DNA from: Ilex aquifolium
Lineage: Eukaryota > Streptophyta > Magnoliopsida > Aquifoliales > Aquifoliaceae
Assembly (NCBI GenBank): GCA_951799425.1
Contig: OX637397.1
Coordinates: 15,398,064-15,462,063, forward strand
DNA: 64,000 bases
Reading direction: 5' to 3'
In this document: positions 1 through 11,500 of the stretch, piece by piece
Numbering within the stretch: the first letter of the stretch is position 1
How the letters are laid out: each line of letters opens with the position of its first letter
Notes under the pieces: generated by a model
Told to the model about the DNA's origin: nothing
What the model saw: the letters and a program-made list of their open reading frames with translations, nothing else
Database searches by the model: none
Program-made: the position numbers and the translations under genes

Positions 1-640
1 ATGTACCTGATCAACGATAGCCACAGATCTTCTCCTCTTCGAGCAGGTATGTCGTCTTCATCTTCAGGCCTCTCTTCGACCCCTCTCTCTCGCACGCACG
101 CCGCTTGCTCTGCGATTTCGTCTGGGCTGTCTGGCTTAGCCCTAGTTGCTGAAAAGCAAGGGCTGCCTTTCTCTTTTTATTTTGTTTTGTTTTGCTTGTC
201 TTAATTTATATTTCAACCCCCATTATTTTCTTTTCTTTTTTGCTTTGCCCTAATTGCTAAAATAATTTATAAATAACCCTTGGACTTCTTATATTTTATG
301 TTAAATTACAATCATACCTTATTAGCTGTCACCCACTACCCAATTTGGTTTAGCCCACTGTCCATAACATATTAGCCCACTAATCAAATTTAATATTAGC
401 TCATTTGTCCAATTATAAAATATTAATTAATTACTCAATTTTATTATTAATGTTATTATATATATAAAAATATATTATATTATTTTAATTAGCCGTATCC
501 TTGCCGTACTCGTATCCTATATTTTGAAATTTTGTCGTATCCCCGTGTCTGTATCGTATCGGATACGATACCCGTGTCCGTATCCGTGCTTCCTAGATTA
601 AAAGCATTAGTGAAACCAAGGTAACATAACAGTGTCGTAT
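1..640. other. Unresolved AT-rich flank
   Basis: No gene can be supported here. The first 200 bases are CT-rich with a short open frame of low-complexity Ser/Leu composition and no recognisable domain. Bases 210-480 are AT-rich. Around 490-595 there is a run of degenerate repeats of the hexamer gtatcc, a pattern often seen at ends of decayed plant repeats. The gypsy pol remnant becomes readable only near 640. Confidence 0.35.
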
Positions 641-743
641 CCATTTTTCAATTGACAAGTATATAGATAGTATTATGTGTGATGTTGTGGATATGGATGC
701 ATGTCATATTCTGTTGGGGAGACCGTAGCAGTATGATTTATAT

Positions 744-1784
744 CATAGTTTTTAAACCCGACCCAAACCTTAACCCGACAAAGAGACAGGGTTAATGAGT
801 TACTGGTTCAACCGTTGAGCCACTGGTTTGACCGGTCATATAATAAAAAATAAATATAAATGATTATTAATATACTAAAACATTGTAATAATTATAAAAT
901 AGTATGTTTAGATATTAGATCAAATAAAAATCCAAAAATCATCTAACATGTATTCAATACATCCAATGTTTAAGATAATTTATACAACTAAGTAAAGAAA
1001 AATACCTCCATCAAAATTTAAGACTCAAATTATGCAATCAATCCAACCAGGAATACTCCACCAGATTTGTACTCTCTCAAATTTAAACAACAGTAAATAA
1101 TGCACAAGAGAAAAATGACCTGAGTTTAACATAAGGACAAAAGAGTCAAAAAAACGAAAATAACAAAAAAATATTTCAAATCAAAAACTTAATTGAAAAC
1201 TCTATGGTCTAATGTTATATCTAAAATAAGGACATGTGCTTACCGGTGGATTCATAAAAGAAAACCGATGGGTTCAAAAAACTACGAGAGACAAAACACC
1301 GGTGGGTTCATAAAGTCTATTGATTGCAACGCTTATTCCAGCGACTCTTCGACCTCTGCTGCGATGCAACAAAACAGTTTCCACATGTTCTCGTATTCTT
1401 CGAAATGAACCACCCGAAAGAGGCAAAAATAATTGTTGCTACAGAAGCTCTAGACTTGATGATCCGGTGAGAGATGATTGGAGAAAGAGAGACGGATGAG
1501 AGTGCAAAGAAGAGAAAGGGAGAGGAAAAAACACGAGTGAGGGATGATTTGAGGATTAGGGCAAAAATTCGCAAAAACTTATGGTTTTATAGGAGTTTCA
1601 CAAACTCGACCGGTTTGATAATGACCGTCTGGTTTGAACGGGCTAGACAAAACCCGGTTGGTTCAATGGGTCTTGAGTGGGTTTAATGCTAAAACGATCT
1701 GACTAATGAATCGACCCGGTTTAAGGTCCAGTTCACCAGTTTATCGGGTCAACCCTCCGAGCCGGGTCGAATTTTAAAATACTG
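744..1784. mobile_element. Non-autonomous hAT element with 8-bp target duplication
   Basis: A 1,041-bp element with imperfect terminal inverted repeats. The left end reads CATAGTTTTTAAACCCGACC; the reverse complement of the right end reads CAGTATTTTAAAATTCGACC. Ends start with CA and finish with TG, as in hAT elements. Flanking 8-bp copies are atttatat (736-743) and atttaaat (1785-1792), one mismatch. It lies inside gypsy pol: codons before 736 and from 1785 onward belong to the same protease-to-RT reading frame. Subterminal regions carry repeated ggttcaacc/ggtttgacc-type motifs on both sides. No transposase is encoded; the two short open frames inside are not convincing. Confidence 0.8.
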
Positions 1785-2900
1785 ATTTAAATGTCATCCA
1801 TAGAGGCAAAGATAATATTTACACCTTCTTCAAGGATGGTGTTAAGGTTGTCCTTATCCCTACAATACGAAAGAGTCGTCCCGTAGCACATCAGGCTAAG
1901 GGCGAACCCTTTCTTGTTGTTCTTGCCATCGAGGAAGACGTAAAAAAGAGTGGGAAAGTGTATGCCCTTGTAGTAAAGGGTGAGGGAGAACAGATTGTTA
2001 AGCCTAAACCAATTCTTGAGTTGTTGAAACTGTTACTTGATGAGTTTCGGAGAATCAAGTCGGAGGAGTTACCGAATGGCTTACTCCCTCTAAAGGACAT
2101 CCAACATCATATTGACATGGTGCTCGGGGCTAGTCTTCCAAACCTGCTCCATTATTGGATGAGTCCCAAGGAATTCGAAATATTGCAAGGACAAGTGAAT
2201 GAATTGCTGCGGAAAAGACAGATCAGGATAAGTATGAGCACTTGTGTTGTTCCTGCTTTACTCACTCTTAAGAAGGATGGGAGTTGGCAGATGTGTGTTG
2301 ATAGCTGAGCCATCAATAAGATCACTGTGAATTATAGATTCCCTATACCTTAGCTTGATGACATGCTAGATATGTTTGAGGGTGCTAAGGTGTACTCCAA
2401 GGTTGACTTGAAGAACGGGTACAATCAGATCCGTATCCGACTTAGCGATGAGTGGAAGACTGCCTTTAAAACGAATCAGGGGTTGTATGAATGGTTGGTC
2501 ATGCCCTTTGATTTGTCTACTGCTCCTAGTACTTTCATGAGGGTTATAAACCAGGTGTTCAAACCTTTCATCGGAAAGTTTGTAGTTGTCTATTTTGATA
2601 ATATATTGATTTATAGTCGTAATGAGACTGACCACTTGCAGCACTTGAAAGCAGTTTTTGCAGTCAGTCCATTTGTGAACTTTAAGAAGTGCAGTTTCAT
2701 GATTGATAGCCTAGTGTTCTTAGGCTATGTGATTAGTGCTACAAGGATCTCGGTTGATGATGAGAAAATTCGGCTATTCAGGAGTGGCCCACACTGCAAA
2801 CAATCAATGAAGTCCGCAGCTTTCATGACCTTGGAACCTTCTATCGAAGGTTTGTAAGAAACTTTAGCACTATTGCAGCACCACTTATTAATTGCCTGAA
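1785..2900 (+). pseudogene. Gypsy reverse transcriptase remnant
   Basis: The region encodes recognisable RT blocks in one main frame: the finger motif LTLKKDGSWQMCVDS near 2,260-2,306, the palm motif [13 protein letters not shown] near 2,400-2,440, and the catalytic box [11 protein letters not shown] near 2,585-2,617. The catalytic YFDD is YFDN here, so the second Asp is replaced by Asn. In-frame stops occur at 2,306 (TGA after VDS) and at about 2,352 (TAG), and the frame shifts near 2,775. The copy therefore cannot make active RT. Confidence 0.85.
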
Positions 2901-3420
2901 GCAGAGGCAGTTGCAGTGGACTGAGGAGGCAGCAAAGAGCTTCCAGCTGCTTAAGGAGAAGCTCATCACAGTTCCTATGTTGGCATTACCTAGCTTCGAG
3001 AAGTTATTTGAGGTAGAATGTGATGCTTCTTGTACAGGCATTGGAACAATTTTGTCCCAAGAGGACAAATCAGTGGCTTTCTTTAGTGAAAGGCTTAGTG
3101 AGGCGAGGCATAAATGGTCTACCTACGAGCAAGAGTTCTATGCGATTGTCAGAGCAGCATTATCTGATTTAGAGGGAATTCATTCTAAATACTGACCATC
3201 AGGCGTTGAAATACCTTAACAGTTCTACTACCCCTAACCGTATGCATTCGTTGTGGGTGGTAGAAATTCATAAATTCGCCTTCACCCTGAAGCATAAGTC
3301 AGGCTAGTTAAATAAGGTAGCGGATACATTGAGTTGGCATACTATGTTGCTGACTACTGTTCGTAATGAGGTAATTGACTTTGACTATTTGAAATAGTTG
3401 TATGACAGAGATGAGGACTT
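2900..3420 (+). pseudogene. Gypsy RNase H remnant
   Basis: The open frame at 2,911-3,195 carries the connection/RNase H region of Ty3/gypsy pol: a [16 protein letters not shown] block near 3,012-3,060 (RNase H strand with its Asp) followed by [19 protein letters not shown], the usual gypsy motif. After 3,195 the frame breaks, and homology continues in other frames with several stops up to the integrase. Confidence 0.8.
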
Positions 3421-3439
3421 TCAACAGATCTGGGCCCAA

Positions 3440-4554
3440 TGCTCGGTTACACGTGGAGTCTTAAGGGATTTTCAGGTCCATGAGGGCTTCTTATTCAAAC
3501 CTACTCGACTTTGCATTCCATAAGGATCCCTACGTGAGCATATCATTTGGGAACTTCACAGTGGTGGATTAGGAGGACACATGGGCTGAGATAAAAGCGT
3601 TGTTTTGGTTGAAAAGCGTTGCTTTGGTTGAAAAGCGTTGCTTCTGGCCCCAACTGAAGAGAGATGTGGAAAGGTTTGTTAAGCGGTGCTACACATGTCA
3701 GACTGCTAAGGGACATGCACAAAATAATACCTATTCCAGATGCACCGTGACAGGATCTGTCTATGGACTCTGTGTTGGGTCTTTTACGGACTCAACGTGG
3801 TATAAACTCTATATATATTATGGTTGGCAGGTTTTCCAAAATGGCACACTTTATTCCATGCGGGAAAACTTCAGATGCTTCTCATGTTGCCCACTTGTTC
3901 TTTCGAGAACTTGTTTGTTTGCATGGTATTCCAAAGACCATTACTTCCGACTGTGACAGCAAGTTCCTTAGCCATTTCTAGCGGACTTTGTGAAAACAAT
4001 TAGATACTTCGTTGTAGTAAAACAACTCGAGTCATCCACAGACTGATGGGCAGACAAAAGTGGTGAATTGGACCCTATAGAATATCTTGAGAAGCCTTTG
4101 CAAGGAATATCCGAAGCAGTGGGATAATATTTTATCCCAAACAGAGTTTGCCTACAATAATATGCCTAACAGATCCACCAGCAAGGCTGAGCATATGCTT
4201 GGGAAGCTGACAAATGTGCATGCGGAGACAAGGCAACAATTGGAGTCATCGACAGCTAAATATAAGGAGGCCGCAAACAAGCATTGCCGACAGAAGATTT
4301 TCAAGGTTGGAGACAAGGTTATGATTCACCGGCACACGAAGAGGTTACCAGTTGGGTCTTACAGCAAGCTCAACCAAATGAAGATTGGTCCTTTTCAGAT
4401 CTTAAAGAAGATCAATGGCAATGTTTATGTTGTTGATCTTCCGGCGAATATGGGCATCTCTAGTGCTTTTAATGTGCAAGACTTGTTCGAGTTTCATTCT
4501 GATTTCATAGAGCTTCCACAAGTTAACTCGAGGGCGAGGGATGGACTGATGTAG
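3440..4554 (+). pseudogene. Gypsy integrase and C-terminal linker remnant
   Basis: Integrase pieces appear in alternating frames: a zinc-finger part with CYTCQTAKGH near 3,690-3,725, a core piece [20 protein letters not shown] near 3,823-3,885, and a C-terminal part in the open frame 4,087-4,554. That last frame contains FKVGDKVMIHR and IGPFQILKKINGNVYVVDLP, typical of the GPY/F region of plant chromoviruses. A roughly 19-bp unit containing ttggttgaaaagcgttgc is tandemly repeated at about 3,597-3,640, a local slippage event that disturbs the frame. Confidence 0.8.
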
Positions 4555-4559
4555 AAGAG

Positions 4560-5520
4560 GTGATAGTAGAGGCAAAATGGATCAAACTCAAAATTATTGA
4601 GATCAGTGGACTTTGATCCGCATCGGGCCAACGATCAAGACTTACCACTTTTCCATGAACTCCTTCAGTTTTGGGTCGAATTTCATCGTTTAGGCCTCAA
4701 AACCCGTTTTTGCCATTTTAGGAAAGAATTCATAAATTAATAATGAACCAAGTGTTGTCAGTTTTGTTAGACTACAGACGATGCGTACTTTTATATTTAT
4801 TAGTTAGATTGCAATTTTTATTTTTGGTAATTTTTGTATAATTAGGGATTTTGCCTCTATTATGAGAACGATTAGGGTTTTGATCATTCCTATATATATT
4901 CCCTTATGTATTACGACTTATTTATTGAATAAAATATTATTTTGTTCCTTTCTTTGTAGATTCAGAGTACCTTTGTTCTATACACTTAGAAACGGTGTTT
5001 TCTTTGTATTCTTTGTTCCGTTGCGTTAGAATCTAAGGGGAAGCTTGTTCATAATCCAAGCTCAACTAATCCTGATGCACCTCAAGTCAGCTTAATCGCT
5101 TGTTGACAAGACTAATGCATCATGTTAAAAAGGGTCATAACTGAAGTCATTACCCAATTTAGTCTCAGCAAATTGATGGTGCTAGGAAGGGATGGACTGC
5201 GTATAAACCTAAAATTTGGCATTATTTGCACAAAGTGGCTGGCCACATATTTGAACCCACAGCCTCAATGATGCTAGCGAAAGGGAAACATTTATGTCAA
5301 ATGATCTGACTTTTATACCTACAAAATACAAGACTGATGTTTGTAACACTACAAATTACAAGCTTATTTTATTAAGACAAGCTCCTTTACACGTGACCCT
5401 GGCATACTAAGTTTGTAAACATGCTTAAACCAGCTGAATAATGAGCTGAAACTTGAGTTGCTCTATGGTCAGTTGTATAAGCAAAATTTCTAGCTACTAG
5501 ATGTGGGGAAAAAGTCCCCA
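4560..5520. other. Spacer between chromovirus remnant and SLC35F gene
   Basis: AT-rich, no supported gene. The stretch 4,840-4,990 has a gattagggttttgatc motif and an aataaaat signal that could belong to a decayed 3' LTR. If the transporter gene at 5.5-18 kb has a final coding exon beyond its exon 10, it should lie on the minus strand here or further left, but I found no convincing acidic tail exon. Confidence 0.4.
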
Positions 5521-8500
5521 CTATAACTGAAATTTTACATACCCTGAATAAACAACAAGACCAACAGCAACTGCAGCAAAGGCTATGAAGTACATCCAAT
5601 CAACCTGAAGAGAAAATATTCACCTCAGACGGGCAATGCTGATTCCAAACAACATCATCTTTGGTTGTAAAATTTAGAATCGGAAATATAATTGAAAATA
5701 TTTTAAATTTATTGTTCCGCTAACCTTCTCATGGTATGCAAATATGCGAATCAGAACGGCCCACATGTCTGAGGTCAGTAAAGACAGGTTTAGCATTGTG
5801 GACCCACTAATCTGCAAAGAAAAGAAAGAACTTTAGAAGAAACCACATAATAGAAACATTAGTGTGTGAAATGGTCCATAGCAAACATGCACAAAACGTC
5901 ATAGATTAGTCAACTGAGTAAATTCGAGTTATTAGTAACTTCCTAATCAATGACAAGAATTCCATTGATTAAAAAACTTTAATATGTAACTTTGCAGTGA
6001 AGACACTTCAAATCAATTAGAAGTGTAATGCCACTTTCCAAGGAAAAGTGAAGAACCTCCACAACTTGAACGTCATAGAGTTTGGTACTGAAAATATAAC
6101 AGGCTCATGTTTAAGGAATTGTTTGCCAGGGGGAAGTATCAATGCTTCCATAATATCATGAACATATGCTTCCCCACAGAAATTTTTAAGAACCAATGTC
6201 ATTGCAGAATTTCCTTCCTTCTGGCACCTTCAACTTAATGAAACCACTCCTTTGTACAAATGCACTCATTGGTATTTATTTCACATGTTTATATCATCGG
6301 AACAACTTTCCATGGTCTATTTTCCATTGGTGCCACTCACTCATCAATACAGTCATATTGATTTCTGTCTGGCCAATCATCCATGGTAACATTCTTATTC
6401 AAATCTTAAATCCTCTATCTAGTCCTTCTAGACACTTTCAACCTAAATTAGATTTCCCTGAAGAAGAAGAAGAAAAGAGAACTAAGAGGGCAAATTTTGA
6501 ATGACGAAAAATAGGAAAACTTCGAAAGGATCTTCTGCATAGGTAATGATTCTGGCATGATCAACCATTTCCTTCAAATTAATGTTAGACCTCCACCCTG
6601 TGCGTGCCCTGTACCAGCGGTATTTATTGGTAACAAGTACACATCAAAAACAAGGAAACTCTAGATCACACACGTCCATACCTTCAGCAAGACCGGAACA
6701 GATGAGTAAAACAGAAACATAGCCACTGAAAATCCAACAAATGGAAGCACCTGAAACCAAAATTCACAAAGCATGTAAAAATACTCTTCCCATGGATATC
6801 ATTGGCAGAAAATAATTCTGTCAAAAAAAAAACCACAAGATTGGTGTATCTTTTCAAAGTTCAATGGGCACAACATTTGTAACCTAAAAAGCAAACATCA
6901 TATATCGCTTTCAGCCTTTCACTACAACGGTTATTCTATTCTCTATCATACTCCAATTTCATAAGATTACCATCAACAACAAATGTTATGAAAGATAATA
7001 AATTACGTAAAACAAGATAATGGGGAAATTTTTTTTGATAGGAAACAAAAATGTCATTAATAATATAAAACAAAAAATACAAAAGATTCCATGGTGGACT
7101 AGTAGTCTAAACCAAAGACAAAACAAAAAAGAAAAAACATAAACAAAGAAAACAAAACTCATTCCACATGAGGCTACCCAACTAGATTAAATGCAAAAAA
7201 AAGAGAAATATCCTCAAATTCCTTTCACACAGAAGCCTAAAAAGAAGTGAAGAAATGAATCGGCTCCCAAAACCTTAAACGATTGTTGAGAACATGCCAA
7301 ACTCCCCCCCCCCCCCCCCCCTTCTTTCCACCCGGAGAGGGGAGGGTCACGCTTTGCGAGAGTTAATCAAGAAAAATTAAAATGTTGGATCGTTCAACCT
7401 TAATCTTGATAAATGTAGTTCATGGAAATCCAAAATTAGGCAGTTCTTCACAGTATGATTTGGGTGAAAGTACATCTATCCTTGTCCATTTCCGCAGTTA
7501 CAATTCATCATCCCATATCTACAAAGTGTTTATAATACATTCATAACAACTCTTTCCAATTTAAATTTATACCACTCTCCATATACTTTGCAGATGCTCA
7601 TGCGCATCGTGATATATTTGAAGCTTCAAAAACAAAAAGGGTCAAAGCCAACATACATGGTGTGTACAAAGAGAAAACAACAACAAAAAGAGGCTAATTT
7701 ACATCCCTTCACAAAAAGGTTAGTCTAATTACAGTTCTTTCCAATCGCCCCAACGAGTTTCAGATTTTGAAAGCATTGGTAGTATACAATCAAGCCAGTG
7801 ATAGCCTATTGGTCACTCTCTTGGTTATGCAACCGCTCTTTTACAAACTCAAATTTTAAAATTAGTTTTTTTGACTAGCAAAGGCAATGCTACAGAGTAA
7901 CAGAGACAACCACAGTGGGACTTGAACCTGATCAATTTCATAACTTATTTGACAAACTATTTTTCAAACATTATCATTAAGATATAATAATAGCAAACCG
8001 TAAGTAAAATTCAAGAAGTAAGCATAGCTATACCATTGAAACTCAACTGAAATACGACAATCAACAGTCACAAAAAACATAGAGGAGGCCGAGCGTAGGT
8101 TAATTGCAAGCAATTTCACGTTTAAATTAAAAACATGGAATCCAAAGAACTGTAAATACGCAAAAGATCAACTGAAGAAAGCCTTAACACAATGAAAACC
8201 ACGTAACATGCTATTATAGTCAATCACAGCTCATATTCTAAGAAAAGCAATACCAAAGCAAGAATGTAATTTGTGGGCAAAATAAAATATTTTGGAGTAA
8301 TATGATATATGCATATACAAATTTAAAATATAGGGTCAGGCCAGGACCCACTGGCCCATTGGTGGCTCTGCTTTTGCTTGTATAGGGCCTACAGGCCCAA
8401 AAATAAGGTGCAACTATAAATTTCATGGCAAAAAAAGGTCAAAATATATGATAATTTTAAACTGAATATACTAAAAGAATTTTAAATTATGCACTGCAAA

Positions 8501-11500
8501 ACCATATTTCATAGGCCTTAAGTTGATTAAAACAAGTTATGTGAACCAGCTTATTTAATATTCATTTCACAAGTAACCTGTGGATGTCTATACTGCCCCA
8601 GAGAGTTCTTAGTGGGATTGTGGAGGTAGTTGATGACAAAGACGTGTTACTTCTTTTTTCGATTCGATCTTAAACATTCTAGATATGGTCTATCTTGAGG
8701 GAGGACGTGTGTGTTGTTTGGGGGGGGGAAGATAAGTATGTAAAAACAAGACTGTTTATTTACGCTGGAAGGAAGATGAACCAGAGACTTACTGCCCCCA
8801 TTGACCAGTGGATAGATTTGAGCTCATTGCGTTCAAGAATGCTTCTATAGACATGGTTAAAGAAAACATGTTGAAAGAATAGCAATAAATGATTTCAGAA
8901 GTTTATATATGTTATAACGTAACATTATCTCCAGTTACAAAGATCAAAATGGCATACTTATTGAGTAACTAAATAACCAAGATCACAGCATATTTAAACT
9001 TTGAGCAAGAACTAGCAATTATACTCAAAACACAAACAATAAAATCATGCATGTTACATATGATCAGAAAATCCCACACACTGCAAGTAAGGATACATTT
9101 GGCAAGCACTGATAATAGCACCAAAAAGCCCCAGCAGTGCCATGAGTTCAACCCTATCAGCACTTTTAACGAGGAACTCCTGCAGAAGGCATACAAACCT
9201 GGATTAATGATGTGAAATCTTGATACATTCTTTCCACCTCAAGAAAAAAGTGAAGATAATTGGTAACTAAAGCACACACAATGGGTGTAAACTTCATGCA
9301 TTGAACTGTGACCACATATTTGCTTAAGTAAGAATAATCGATAACTAAAGCACACACAATGGGAGTAAGCTTCATGCATTGAACTGACTTTTTGAACTCC
9401 CAGCAGGTGGTATAGCCAACTGTCTCGGAAAGATGTATAAAAGAAATATTTGCTTTTAGTTCACAATTCCCCTTGAAAGCAAATGACAGGGCCCATTAAA
9501 AGGAATATTACGACATAAGTTATTATTAATCATCTGCATCAGGAAATTCTGAACAAGCAGTAGAATGTGAGAGTCTAACAAGCATGCACATACATGCGCA
9601 CCCACACAAACAGAGAGAGAGAGAGAGTCCATTTAATGACTTTATCGTTTACATCACCATTTAGAGCAGCTAATTGCACTTTCTCACTTGAAACATTGAG
9701 GATGCAAGTGGAACTGTCTAGGTGTAGTTAGACACACTTCCAAGCAAAACCAGACTGAGACAGTGAAATAGCTTAGACAAGCTCTGATGCTTACAATCAA
9801 GGAAATTGGAGTTGCGTAAGGAATATAGAAAGGGAATGAAGATAAATGCAGGGAAAACATGGGGAAGGACAAGAACAAGAGCCAGAGAAAGGATAGGCAA
9901 AGAAGGAAAAAATGGAGATGGAAATAAAGCATGAGCAGATTTGTAGATAAGGAAGAAACATGCACAAAAATTTTGAGCAAGTCACAAGGGATCAGGACTT
10001 GGAAGATATGGCCAGAATATTAAGTCAATTCAAACAACAATATTCTTTACAAGGTCAAAAGAACTTCTTTACAACAATCTATGACATTGCAAAATCTTGC
10101 AAACTGGACATCATGTATACCTATGATGAATAGTAGTGTAAATACCTCACTAACATTACTGATGGCATAAAGCATAGACCCAGCAATAACAAGCATGTCC
10201 CCTTTAAAAGGGTTGCTCCCACCTACAGCCATGATAAAACTTGTAATGTTAGTACAGATGATTTCAGGACATAGATACACATCAGAGCAAAAGAACCAAA
10301 TCAAATGGAAAAATTGAAGAAATTTCCAGGCAACTTTGGAACCAAGAATTGTTCTAGAATAACAACTGAATTACCAAAACTCTACTGCTGAGGGGTTTAG
10401 AAGAAAAACAGATCAAATAGCAGCTAAAGTAAAGGCCGACTTCTTTCATTTGAGCAGTAATGAGCATCAACGTTCTAAGGTGGTAACATATCCTTACATA
10501 TTCCTTTCATATTAGAAGCTCGCTCATCCATATTCTCATGGTTGATAGCTTCTCGAACCTATTTGGTGTGCAGGAACACTAGATTGTCATGGGAAAATAT
10601 TTGATGTGGTGATATTGTGTGTTTGGAAAGAGTTGATCAAACAAAGCTATCAATCCTCCATTTTTAGAACTTCCAATGAAAAATAATTGCTGATAATAAT
10701 TTAATATACGTATTATAAATAACACCCCGTTTAGTCCACATTAATGGTACATTGGAGTTGGATCTAATTTTTGCCATTATTTACATAAAGTGATTGCCCT
10801 CATATTCAAACCCCCTATCTCAAAGTTATTGGACCAAATTTTAACTACTAAACCAGTGACTCCCTGTTTAAATTAATGTGCATGTCAAGATGCAAAAAGG
10901 GGGAATAGCATATAAAGACAGAGAGGTTACTTCTTGGTTTCCTCAACTACAAAAGTGGTGACATTGCTCCCTAGCATTCAAGCAACCTCTGTGGAAGAGG
11001 TTGGTAATGCCTATCAATCCTAAATTGTGCAGTCTATCCTCCTAAGAATACGAGGAGTCGTCTAAAGCATTCCGGATCAAATTACAAAAATTCTAAAAAC
11101 ATAATACAATACTTTTGTGGAACAAAAATTGGCGTTTACCTATTGAAAGAACAGTGTTTTAGCTTCAGTCCATTTGTTCAGTTGAAAACCGAAGAAAAGT
11201 AGTATAAATGAAACTGGAAAATCCTTTAAGAGAGATGGAACTAAAATATATTTCCTTTTTTATTTTTTTCCACCATGAGTTAAGGAAACTTCTCATCTGT
11301 TATTATGTGAGAACTATTAAACAAGGAGCACTCCAGCAGATGTAGCAAAGCGCAAAATCACTACCGCTACGAATTAAAGAGCTCCAAAAGGATCTAGGCC
11401 ATCCATTCCCAAATCTAGAAGCACGGTGTGGATGCCACTCACTATGAGCAAGGCTAATTAAACAGTATGTTACTGCTTAGTTGAAGAGGCCTTAGGTAGT

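Larger units (their letters stand above)
640..4600 (+). mobile_element. Decayed Ty3/gypsy chromovirus, internal region
   Basis: A plus-strand Ty3/gypsy pol region can be followed from the end of the protease through reverse transcriptase, RNase H, integrase and the integrase C-terminus with a chromodomain-side linker. It is broken by many stops and frameshifts and, at 744, by a hAT insertion. I could not delimit either LTR. The AT-rich stretch 4,560-5,000 after pol may include remains of the 3' LTR, but no second copy exists in the window to prove it. The order PR-RT-RH-IN is that of Ty3/gypsy (not copia), and the integrase tail resembles plant chromoviruses. This is a dead copy. Confidence 0.85.

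Noticed and set aside
1..204. 67-codon open frame at the window start
   Set aside because: Low-complexity Ser/Leu composition, no domain, no upstream context; cannot be told from chance.
9684..9985. Leu/Phe/Ser-rich minus-strand frames that look like membrane proteins
   Set aside because: Within an SLC35F intron, flanked by no matching splice phases; the hydrophobic look comes from AT/CT-rich DNA.
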